Source: an uncultured Lachnospiraceae bacterium (GTDB taxonomy: Bacteria; Bacillota; Clostridia; Lachnospirales; Lachnospiraceae). From it: a DNA stretch of 57,576 nt. Below are positions 35,748 through 42,945 of the stretch, one piece after another. Under the pieces are notes generated by a model. That model ran no database searches and was not told the origin of the DNA. It saw nothing but the letters and a program-made list of their open reading frames with translations. Both the position numbers and the translations under genes were made by a program. Within the stretch, counting starts at the first letter, position 1, and each line of letters starts with the position of its first letter. The stretch spans positions 1 through 57,576 of the forward strand of contig CACYMQ010000016.1 in assembly GCA_902775555.1 (NCBI GenBank). The letters are read 5' to 3'.

Positions 35748-36524
35748 ATGAATTATTTTGTAGAAGGTATTCAGGGAAGCGGGAAAAGTACTTTGGTCCG
35801 GCAGCTGGCTGAAAAATACAAGGATTATACAGTATTCCACGAAGGGGCTTATTCTCCGGTAGAACTGGCGTGGTGTACCTGGATGGATGACGAGGCATAT
35901 GAAAAAACACTGGAAAAATACCCGGCCCTGCGTGATGAGATCATGGAAAAGACCGTAACAGAGGGTACGCATAAGGTAATGCGATATACGCAGATCATTA
36001 CGGATATCACGGGATTTCATAAGGACATGGAACAATATGAAATCTATAACGGCAGATTGGACTGGAAGCGGTTCAGGGAAATTGTGCTGACCCGCTATAA
36101 GGTATGGAATGGATCCGATCAGATCTTTGAATGCTCCATCTTCCAAAATTTGGTAGAGGATATGATCCTGTTTCGGCTTATGTCGGACGATGAGATATTA
36201 AGCTTCTACCGGGAGGTTCGGGTCGCCTTGGAAGGGAAACCATACCGCATCTTATATCTTGCCTCGGACAGGATCCGTCAGAATATCGAGATCATCCGGA
36301 AGGAGCGTTCGGATGAGCAGGGAAATGAACTTTGGTTTCCGCTTATGATGGAATTCTTTGATCGCTGCCCTTATGCAAAGGAGAAGAAGAAAGCGGGCGT
36401 TGATGACCTGATCGAGCATTTATTGCACCGTCAGGAGCTGGAAATCAGGCTTTGCAAAGAAGTCTTTGGGGACAGAGCAGTCATTCTTAGATCCAAGGCT
36501 GTGGATGTTGAATATGGTATGTGA
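35748..36524 (+). CDS. P-loop kinase-like protein of unknown substrate
   Basis: A 258-residue protein with a clear Walker A loop EGIQGSGKSTLVRQLAEKY at residues 5-23, followed by FHEGAYSPVELAW. YRILYLASDRIRQNIEIIRK (near 170) looks like the Arg-rich lid of nucleotide kinases. ATG 35748 is preferred over the one at 35727 because GGAAGGA lies just before it. Overall it resembles thymidylate-kinase-like P-loop proteins, but no substrate residues are recognisable. The SAP/DUF6434 gene starts 3 bases after the stop and shares its promoter. No operon link to the cobalamin genes downstream. Confidence 0.75.
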   Translation: MNYFVEGIQGSGKSTLVRQLAEKYKDYTVFHEGAYSPVELAWCTWMDDEAYEKTLEKYPALRDEIMEKTVTEGTHKVMRYTQIITDITGFHKDMEQYEIYNGRLDWKRFREIVLTRYKVWNGSDQIFECSIFQNLVEDMILFRLMSDDEILSFYREVRVALEGKPYRILYLASDRIRQNIEIIRKERSDEQGNELWFPLMMEFFDRCPYAKEKKKAGVDDLIEHLLHRQELEIRLCKEVFGDRAVILRSKAVDVEYGM

Positions 36525-36527
36525 TCT

Positions 36528-37151
36528 ATGAAGAATAATAACAGACCGGAATTTGATGATATCCGGGATTATGAAGAGTTCAGTAAGTACTATTGGTATC
36601 GCGATGAGCTGATCAAAATATGCAGGGACCGGGGCCTGAAAGCCCCAAGCGGAAAGATTGAGCTGAATAAGGTGATCGAAGCTTATTTCGCAGGGGATAG
36701 AATCCTGCCGGAAACAAAGATAACGAAGAAGACAAAGAATAAGAAGCCTGTCATCACGGAGCTTACACCTGAAACCGGACTTATCGAGTGCGGTTTTACC
36801 TTCGGGAATAAGTTCAAGGAGTTCTTTTCGAAGCAAACGGGAGAAGAACACTTTAAATTCAATGTAGATATGGTTGCAACAGTCAAGGCGGTGAAGGAAA
36901 GCGGGGATGAAGCTTTTACCCTCGGTGACTTACTGGACGTATATCATGGAAAGATGACCTATGCGGTATATGACAGATCGGCGCTTCAGTGGAATCGATT
37001 CGTGAAAGATTTCTGTGCAGACGAAGCCACAAAAGTGTTCGGAGAGCGCCTGAAGGCTGCCGCAGCACTATGGAGTATCGTCCGGGATTCGGATATGGAA
37101 AAGGTCTACTCAAGAGAATTGCTTGAGAAATACCGGGACAGGATAGGCTAA
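36528..37151 (+). CDS. SAP-domain protein with a DUF6434-like domain
   Basis: A 207-residue protein. Residues 20-55 (YYWYRDELIKICRDRGLKA then GKIELNKVIEAYFAG) fit a SAP helix-extended-loop-helix, a possible nucleic-acid-binding element. A Lys-rich linker (KKTKNKKP) leads to a second domain with FTFGNKFKEFFSKQTGEEHF and LQWNRFVKDFCAD, as in proteins annotated SAP plus DUF6434 in Firmicutes. Nothing more precise is known to me. It is translated together with the upstream P-loop protein (3-base gap). Confidence 0.75.
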   Translation: MKNNNRPEFDDIRDYEEFSKYYWYRDELIKICRDRGLKAPSGKIELNKVIEAYFAGDRILPETKITKKTKNKKPVITELTPETGLIECGFTFGNKFKEFFSKQTGEEHFKFNVDMVATVKAVKESGDEAFTLGDLLDVYHGKMTYAVYDRSALQWNRFVKDFCADEATKVFGERLKAAAALWSIVRDSDMEKVYSRELLEKYRDRIG

Positions 37152-37190
37152 ATGGATCGATTCAGGAGTAGCAGCAGGTGCTCCGGTTCA

Positions 37191-37219
37191 TTGACATGCG
37201 GGATGTAGTGTGTTAGAAT
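37191..37219 (+). promoter_or_regulatory. Promoter of the cobalamin region
   Basis: TTGACA (37191-37196), exactly 17 bases, TAGAAT (37214-37219). The predicted start near 37226 lies just before the cobalamin riboswitch, so transcripts begin with the full aptamer. It is one of the best promoters in the window. Confidence 0.75.
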
Positions 37220-37235
37220 TGCCACGTCAAATGAA

Positions 37236-37435
37236 TCATGCGGATCAGGGTGCCTCCGACTGCCTCATATGGCAGGGCCGGAGGGTAAAAGGGAAACAGG
37301 TGCGAAGCCTGTGCGATCTCGTCACTGTGACAGAGGAGTCTGACGGCAGGGCCGGAAGCAGTCACTGGGGAAACCCGGGAAGACAGCCGTCGGATGATGA
37401 TCCTCAAGCCAGGAAACCTGCCTTGTATCCGGGTA
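37236..37435 (+). promoter_or_regulatory. Cobalamin riboswitch (aptamer)
   Basis: The conserved core is visible in order: GGGAAACAGGTGCGAAGCCT (37291-37310), the GTCACTGTGAC region (from 37321), a second CACTGGGGAAACCCGGGAAG-like arm (from 37373), and the B12 box AGCCAGGAAACCTGCC (37407-37422). CGGAT (37241-37245) and ATCCG (37427-37431) close the P1 stem. It binds adenosylcobalamin or a related corrinoid and should turn down the genes that follow when the cofactor is abundant. The window between 37152 and 37569 holds only this element, its promoter and terminator. Confidence 0.95.
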
Positions 37436-37466
37436 CATGAGATCACGAGGAATTGGTCGTACCGGT

Positions 37467-37486
37467 AAGGCGATTTCGCCTTTTTT
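37467..37486 (+). terminator. Riboswitch expression-platform terminator
   Basis: AAGGCG (37467-37472) pairs with CGCCTT (37477-37482) around ATTT, with a run of T to 37486; outer bases ACCGG and CTGGT extend the stem. Its position about 35 bases after the B12 box suggests a transcription-terminating riboswitch. Confidence 0.8.
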
Positions 37487-37569
37487 CTGGTGCCCATTAC
37501 CGTGTATGCGGTGATGGGTTTCGCTTTTCGTACGTCATTTCCCGAATACTTACAGAAGGAGAACAGAAA

Positions 37570-38838
37570 ATGAGAAAGAAACTGGCAGCAGTAGCGGTAC
37601 TTTCCGCAATGTGTGTAGCTTCCCTGAGCGGATGCGGATCGGATGACAAGGCAACTACGGGGAGTGCGGCGACAACCGCAGCGGCAACCGAAGCAAAGAC
37701 GGCGGAGACTCCGGCAACCACGGCAGCTTCAGAGGCTGCGACCGAAGCGGATACATCCGCGGGAAAGGATGACAAGGCTAAGGCAGATGAAGTGGCTGCC
37801 CTGATCGATAAGATCTACGTTCAGGAACGGACAGATACTACCGACGCTGATTGCAAGGCTGCAAAGGAAGCGTGGGATGCTCTGACGGATGCGCAGAAGG
37901 AACTGGTAGAGGGAGAAAATGCAGACCCGGATTATTTCGGAAGAGATACCGGCGATGCATCCAAGGATGACCCGCTGAATGCTGACAATATCGGTGAAAA
38001 TGAGATCCTGGTGGTCAGCTTCGGTACCTCCTTCAACGATAGCCGCGCTGAGGATATCGGCGGTATCGAGAAGGCCATCCAGAAGGCATATCCGGACTGG
38101 TCCGTAAGACGTGCATTTACTGCTCAGATCATCATCAACCACGTTCAGGCAAGAGACGGTGAAGTGATCGACAACATGGAGCAGGCCATGGATCGTGCCG
38201 TTGCAAACGGCGTAAAGAATCTGGTGATCCAGCCCACCCATCTCATGCATGGTGCGGAGTACGATGAGATGAAGGCAGTTGCTGATAAGTATGCAGACAA
38301 GATCGAATCCATCAAGATCTCCGAACCCCTTCTGGGTGAAGTAGGTGCGGATGCATCGGTTGTAAATGAAGACAAGAAGGCTGTTGCAGGCTATGTGGTA
38401 AATGCGGCGGTTGCCGATTCCGCCTATGACACACTGGATGCCGCAAAGGCAGACGGAACGGCCATCGTTCTTATGGGACACGGAACCTCCCATGCTGCAA
38501 AGGTATCCTATTCCCAGATGCAGACGCAGATGAAGGAGCTGGGCTTCGATAATGTATGGGTCGGCACTGTGGAAGGAGAACCGGAGGATACCTCCTGTGA
38601 GGCAGTGATCAAGGCAGTTCATGACGCAGGCTATAAGAAGGTGATCCTTCGTCCGCTCATGGTTGTTGCAGGAGATCATGCAAACAATGATATGGCCGGA
38701 GATGACGATGATTCCTGGAAGTCACAGTTTACTGCATCCGGATTCTTTGATAAAGTAGATACAGAGATCGCAGGTCTGGGACGAATCGAGGATGTTGAAC
38801 AGCTCTATGTGAAGCATCTGAAGGATGTGATCAAGTAA
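37570..38838 (+). CDS. cbiK: Sirohydrochlorin cobaltochelatase (CbiK type) with a lipoprotein signal
   Basis: CbiK inserts cobalt into sirohydrochlorin in the anaerobic B12 pathway. The 422-residue protein has an N-terminal lipoprotein signal (MRKKLAAVAVLSAMCVASLS then GC, lipid Cys22), a Thr/Ala/Glu-rich spacer to about residue 75, a short helical segment (EAWDALTDAQKELV), then the chelatase from about residue 140: VVSFGTSFNDSR, QPTHLMHGAEYD, and the catalytic histidines in GHGTSH (His304) and GDHANND (His370). The signal predicts it is anchored outside the cytoplasm, unlike the classic cytosolic enzyme. AAGGAG precedes ATG 37570, directly after the riboswitch. It may load cobalt into external tetrapyrroles or serve in uptake. 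Confidence 0.93.
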   Translation: MRKKLAAVAVLSAMCVASLSGCGSDDKATTGSAATTAAATEAKTAETPATTAASEAATEADTSAGKDDKAKADEVAALIDKIYVQERTDTTDADCKAAKEAWDALTDAQKELVEGENADPDYFGRDTGDASKDDPLNADNIGENEILVVSFGTSFNDSRAEDIGGIEKAIQKAYPDWSVRRAFTAQIIINHVQARDGEVIDNMEQAMDRAVANGVKNLVIQPTHLMHGAEYDEMKAVADKYADKIESIKISEPLLGEVGADASVVNEDKKAVAGYVVNAAVADSAYDTLDAAKADGTAIVLMGHGTSHAAKVSYSQMQTQMKELGFDNVWVGTVEGEPEDTSCEAVIKAVHDAGYKKVILRPLMVVAGDHANNDMAGDDDDSWKSQFTASGFFDKVDTEIAGLGRIEDVEQLYVKHLKDVIK

Positions 38839-38860
38839 AACGTCCCATGGTTTTATAAGC

Positions 38861-38888
38861 TGTCCTGAGGGCGAGTGCCCGAAGGATC
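38861..38888 (+). repeat. Diverged hairpin repeat copy after cbiK
   Basis: Outer arms GTCCT/AGGAT (one G-T pair), GA opposite GA, inner GGGC/GCCC around GAGT. The usual TGTCAT lead has lost three bases. It is the only copy inside the cobalamin region and the last one in the window. Confidence 0.7.
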
Positions 38889-38912
38889 AGCAGTATCAGA
38901 GGTAACAATCAT

Positions 38913-39839
38913 ATGAAGAAGAGAAATTACGCCGTCATTGCGGCCATGGCGCTTGCACTGCTGTGCGGCTGCGGGAACAGGGAACAGGCATCTACGGACG
39001 GAACGGCAGCCGGAACAACGGCGGCGGATTCAGCAGTAGGTACAGAGGAGGCGGGCACGCCTGCGAAGGATACGGAACAGGTGACCGAGGAGACTTCCGC
39101 ATCCGCATCAACGGAGGGAGCTCCGGCTGCAGTTCTTTCGGACGGAACCTATATGGCAAAGTTTGAAACGGACAGCAACATGTTCCATGTAAATGAGACA
39201 ATGAACGGAAGAGGCATACTTACTGTTTCAGGCGGTAAGATGACGATACACATTGTCCTGCCGTCAAAAAATACGGTGAACCTTTTTGTCGGTCTGGCGG
39301 AAGATGCCAAAAAGGACGGGGCTGAACTCCTTCAGCCGACAGTAGAAACGGTTACCTACAGTGACGGAATGACCGAAGAGGTAAATGCCTTTGATCTTCC
39401 TGTTCCCGTGCTGGAGCAGGAGTATGATGTGGCATTGATCGGTACAAAAGGGAAGTGGTATGATCATAAGGTGAAGGTTACGGATCCGGAGCCATATGAG
39501 GGAAGCAGGGAAGACGCCGGTGAGATCCGGGACGGTGAGTATACGATCGAAGCGTCCGTGGAGGGCGGAACCGGAAAAGCAGCCATTTCCTCCCCGGCCA
39601 AGCTTTCCATTGCCGGCGGCAGGATGACACTGCAAGTTGAATGGAGCAGCCCGCATTATGATTATATGATCGTGGACGGAGAGAAATACCTTCCCGTAAA
39701 CAAAGAGGGTAACTCGGTATTTCTGATCCCTGTTAAGGATGTGGAAAAGGATATGACCGTGATCGCAGATACGACGGCCATGAGCAAGCCTCATGAGATC
39801 GAGTATGTATTGCATCTGAAACCCGGAACATTAAAGTAA
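38913..39839 (+). CDS. Lipoprotein with two NEAT-like repeats
   Basis: A 308-residue lipoprotein: signal ending LALLCGC (lipid Cys20), an Ala/Thr/Glu/Ser-rich spacer to about residue 70, then two related beta-rich domains. Each starts with a DGxY motif (LSDGTYMAKFETDS and IRDGEYTIEASVEG), continues with a GGKM or GGRM strand (VSGGKMTIHIVLPS and IAGGRMTLQVEWSS), and ends in an Ig-like edge. The plan resembles NEAT domains that bind haem in Gram-positive bacteria; WSSPHYDYMIVDGEKYLP is well preserved and may be the ligand face. Between cbiK and an importer, under the B12 riboswitch, it could hold a corrinoid or other tetrapyrrole. The family call is tentative. Confidence 0.7.
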   Translation: MKKRNYAVIAAMALALLCGCGNREQASTDGTAAGTTAADSAVGTEEAGTPAKDTEQVTEETSASASTEGAPAAVLSDGTYMAKFETDSNMFHVNETMNGRGILTVSGGKMTIHIVLPSKNTVNLFVGLAEDAKKDGAELLQPTVETVTYSDGMTEEVNAFDLPVPVLEQEYDVALIGTKGKWYDHKVKVTDPEPYEGSREDAGEIRDGEYTIEASVEGGTGKAAISSPAKLSIAGGRMTLQVEWSSPHYDYMIVDGEKYLPVNKEGNSVFLIPVKDVEKDMTVIADTTAMSKPHEIEYVLHLKPGTLK

Positions 39840-39845
39840 AGGATA

Positions 39846-39880
39846 AGCCCGCAGTCAGGAAAAACCGGCTGTGGGCTGTT
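39846..39880 (+). terminator. Hairpin between the NEAT-like gene and the importer genes
   Basis: AGCCCGCAGTC (39846-39856) pairs with GGCTGTGGGCT (39867-39877) over 11 positions, two of them G-T, with a 10-base loop and only GTTT after it. It ends 10 bases before the next ATG. A partial terminator or an RNA-stability element are both possible. Confidence 0.5.
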
Positions 39881-39887
39881 TGAAATT

Positions 39888-41060
39888 ATGATGAAGTATC
39901 GGGAGAGGTCCTTTTTCCTGCTTTCACTGCTGCTGATAATGTGTATGGCAGCACTGACGGGATGCGGAAAGGGATCTGAAGAGAAGAAAACTTCATACGG
40001 GATCACGGGGAGGCTTGAACTGGATCATGCGGATCAGTTCTCCGTGGAGTATTACGAGGGGGGTTATAAGCATGTGCACATTGCAGACGGCACAGACTAT
40101 GTTCTGATCCCCGAGGGGGCAGCGAGGACGGATCTGGGAATCAGCGGTGCGGTGATCCTTCAACAGCCCTTCGGTAATATTTATCTTGCGGCATCCTCGG
40201 CCATGGATCTCTTCGTGCGCCTGGACAGTCTGGACCGCATCAGTACGGTATCTACCCGTGCAGAGGATTATTCCGTCGAAGAGGCAAGGACCGCCATGGA
40301 GGCGGGAAGTATCCGGTATGTGGGAAAATACAGCGCTCCGGATTATGAGACCATTCTGAACTCCGGCTGCAACCTTGCGATCGAATCCACCATGATCACC
40401 CACAGTCCCCAGATCAGGGAGGAGTTGGAACGACTGGGGATCCCCGTGCTGGTGGAACGCTCCAGCTATGAGAGCAGTCCCCTTGGGAGACTGGAGTGGA
40501 TCAAGCTGTACGGAGTGCTCCTGGACCGGCAGGAGGAAGCTGAGAGGTTTTATGAAGCCCAGAAGCAGAAGCTGGAGAAGGTGACGGAAGGTCTTTCCTC
40601 CATGTCGGGAAGGGAAAGGCCAAAGGTGGCATTCTTCTACATTTCATCAAATGGATATGTAAATGTCAGAAAACCGGGAGATTATATCAGTACCATGATC
40701 GAGATGGCGGGCGGTAAATACTGTCTCGGGGAATTAAAGGATGAGAGTCAGAATGCCCTTTCCACCATGAATATCAACTGGGAGAAATTTTATCAGTATG
40801 CGGTGGACGCGGATATCCTGATCTATAATTCCACCATCGAGGGAGAACTGGCTTCCGTGGAGGATCTGACGGAGAAGAACGGTCTTTTCCGGGATTTTAA
40901 GGCAGTGAAGGAAGGCAGGGTTTACTGTACACACGCAAATATGTTCCAGGAGAGCAGTGCCGTGTGTGATGTGGTTGTGGATCTTTATAAGATCATGTAT
41001 GAAACGGACGGAAGTGATCTGACCTATCTGTTTTTACTTCCGGATACGGAGAGCAAATGA
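39888..41060 (+). CDS. ABC importer substrate-binding lipoprotein (BtuF/FepB type)
   Basis: A 390-residue lipoprotein with signal LLSLLLIMCMAALTGC (lipid Cys26). The rest follows the class III binding-protein fold of iron-siderophore and cobalamin importers: DLGISGAVILQQP, a central NLAIESTMITHSPQIREEL, and VAFFYISSNGYVNVR, with no disulfide. Located in a B12-riboswitch operon, corrinoid is the likely ligand, though haem or a siderophore cannot be excluded. The frame overlaps the permease gene by 4 bases. Confidence 0.88.
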   Translation: MMKYRERSFFLLSLLLIMCMAALTGCGKGSEEKKTSYGITGRLELDHADQFSVEYYEGGYKHVHIADGTDYVLIPEGAARTDLGISGAVILQQPFGNIYLAASSAMDLFVRLDSLDRISTVSTRAEDYSVEEARTAMEAGSIRYVGKYSAPDYETILNSGCNLAIESTMITHSPQIREELERLGIPVLVERSSYESSPLGRLEWIKLYGVLLDRQEEAERFYEAQKQKLEKVTEGLSSMSGRERPKVAFFYISSNGYVNVRKPGDYISTMIEMAGGKYCLGELKDESQNALSTMNINWEKFYQYAVDADILIYNSTIEGELASVEDLTEKNGLFRDFKAVKEGRVYCTHANMFQESSAVCDVVVDLYKIMYETDGSDLTYLFLLPDTESK

Positions 41061-42058
41061 AACGAAGAACGATCTGCTTTGTCATATTGAGTCTGGCTAT
41101 ATTGGTGCTGATCCTCGTTAATATCTGTGTCGGCAGCGTATCCATCGGACCGGGGGATATATGGAGCATCATAACAAACGGAGATCATGAGAGCGTGGCC
41201 GGCAGGATCCTGCTGGATATCCGGCTTCCGAGAGTGGTGGAGACCATGTTTCTGGGTGGCGGACTTGCGCTGTCCGGATACCTTCTCCAGTCCTTCTTTT
41301 CGAATCCCATCGCAGGACCTTACATCCTGGGTATTTCTTCAGGCGCAAAGCTTGTGGTGGCGCTCCTGATGGTCGCTTCCCTGAATGCAGGGTTCGTGAT
41401 GTCCTCCTGGATGATGGTGATCGCCGCATTTGCAGGCTCACTGATCGCCACGGGACTTGTGATCGGCGTGTCCGCAAGGGTACGCTCCATGTCCATCCTG
41501 ATCGTCTGCGGTGTAATGATCGGCTATATCTGCTCTGCTGTGACGGAGCTGGTTGTGGCCTTTGCGGATGATTCAAATATCGTGAACCTCCACAACTGGT
41601 CTCAGGGAACCTTTTCTGCTGCGGCCTGGGAGGATGCATATTATTATATTCCCATCGTGATGGTCTGCCTTGTGGTGTCCCTGATACTGGGGAAAGCGAT
41701 CGAAGCATACAGCTTTGGGGAGAATTATGCGGTCACCGTGGGAATCCGTGTGAAGCGGTTCCGTATCCTGCTGATCCTGGTTTCAAGCATTCTTTCGGCC
41801 ACCGTGACCGCATTTGCCGGACCGGTGTCCTTCGTAGGGATCGCCATGCCGCATGTGGCGAGAAGTCTGTTTCGTTCCACGAAGCCGGGGGTGGTGATCC
41901 CGGCGTCCTTCCTTCTGGGGAGCGGTTTCTGCCTTCTGTCCGATCTTTTGGCAAGAAGCCTCTTCGCGCCTACGGAGCTTTCCATCAGCACCGTGACGGC
42001 TGTATTCGGAGCACCCATAGTGATATCCATGTTGTTAAGGAGGCGGAGAAATGGCTGA
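41057..42058 (+). CDS. ABC importer permease, FecCD/BtuC family
   Basis: A 333-residue integral membrane protein of about nine to ten segments. Family landmarks: [16 protein letters not shown] near the N-terminus, [21 protein letters not shown] (near 54), [17 protein letters not shown] (near 85), and [17 protein letters not shown] near residue 260, which includes the coupling region to the ATPase. It overlaps the binding-protein gene by 4 bases and the ATPase gene by 8 bases. It would transport the same ligand, presumably a corrinoid. Confidence 0.92.
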   Translation: MKRRTICFVILSLAILVLILVNICVGSVSIGPGDIWSIITNGDHESVAGRILLDIRLPRVVETMFLGGGLALSGYLLQSFFSNPIAGPYILGISSGAKLVVALLMVASLNAGFVMSSWMMVIAAFAGSLIATGLVIGVSARVRSMSILIVCGVMIGYICSAVTELVVAFADDSNIVNLHNWSQGTFSAAAWEDAYYYIPIVMVCLVVSLILGKAIEAYSFGENYAVTVGIRVKRFRILLILVSSILSATVTAFAGPVSFVGIAMPHVARSLFRSTKPGVVIPASFLLGSGFCLLSDLLARSLFAPTELSISTVTAVFGAPIVISMLLRRRRNG

Positions 42059-42814
42059 ATTATCATTTGAACATGTATCCGTGGGATATGGCGGGACAGT
42101 CCTGATCGAGGATGTAAACCTGCGTGTGGAGAAGGGGGAGATCGTTGCCCTGGTGGGTCCGAATGGTGCGGGCAAGTCCACGATACTGAAAACGGCGCTG
42201 CGGGACTGCTCCGTCAGGTGAAGGGAAGCGTTTTGCTCGGGGACCGGAAGCTGGAGGAATGGACTCTTTCGGAAAAGGCAAAGAGGATGTCCGTGATGAT
42301 GACGGAACGGGCAGGAACAGAGTATATGACTTGCTTTGATGTGGTGCGTGTGGGACGGTATCAGTATACAAATCTCATGGGAAGGCTTTCGGAGCATGAC
42401 AGACAGGTGATCCTGGAATGTATGCAGATGATCGGCGTGGACGGCATAGCAGATACAGATTATTCCAGGCTGAGTGACGGACAGAAGCAGCGGGTGCTTC
42501 TTGCGCGGGCCATTGTTTCGGAGCCTGACATTCTGATCCTGGACGAACCCACCAGCTTTCTGGATATGGGCTATAAGACCGAGTTCTTTGATGTGTTAAA
42601 GAAGCTTGTGACGGAACGGGGGATCGCCGTGCTCATTTCCATGCATGAGCTGGAGCTGGTGAAAAGAGTTGCAGACCGGGTGGTCTGTATCTCAAAGGAG
42701 AACCGGGTGGAGAAGACCGGAAGACCGGAAGAAATCCTGACGGCGGAATACATGGAGAAGCTGTTCTCCATGAAACCGGGGAAGTATATGGAGTATTACA
42801 GAACCGGGGAGTAG
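42051..42814 (+). pseudogene. ABC importer ATPase (BtuD/FepC type), frameshifted
   Basis: ATG 42051 starts a normal importer ATPase: [19 protein letters not shown] and a Walker A loop [12 protein letters not shown]. That frame then ends at TGA 42219-42221. The rest of the domain continues in another frame from about 42194, reading [18 protein letters not shown], with the signature LSDGQKQRVLLARA, Walker B ILILDEPTSFLD and H-loop SMHELELV up to 42814. A one-base loss or two-base gain between about 42190 and 42203 would explain it; removing CT after GCG restores the usual spacing. No slippery heptamer is present. It is either a real inactivation or a sequence error; all motifs are otherwise intact. 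Confidence 0.85.
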
Positions 42815-42870
42815 GAGAAGCCGGCAGTGCGACGGGATCAGGGAGAGAAACGGACCGGGATATCCCGGGA

Positions 42871-42910
42871 AAGCCGGGCAGGATATGAAGAAGCCGGACA
42901 GGATATGGAG
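42871..42910 (+). repeat. Tandem 20-bp repeat before cbiP
   Basis: AAGCCGGGCAGGATATGAAG (42871-42890) is followed at once by a second unit differing at two positions (42891-42910). It lies in the 131-base gap between the ATPase and cbiP, a Gly/Lys/Arg-coding-like purine-rich stretch with no gene that I accept. Confidence 0.6.
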
Positions 42911-42945
42911 AAACAGAGAACGGGGAGAAGGAGCCGGAGCCTGGT

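Noticed and set aside
1374-38888. CRISPR array or insertion-sequence ends
   Set aside because: The repeats are single or paired between genes, vary in their centre and have no regular spacers; no transposase gene is in the window.
42185-42222. Programmed -1 frameshifting in the importer ATPase
   Set aside because: The bases around the junction (CTGAAAACGGCG) do not form an X-XXY-YYZ slippery heptamer in the right frame, and ABC importer ATPases are not known to use it. A mutation or sequence error is simpler.
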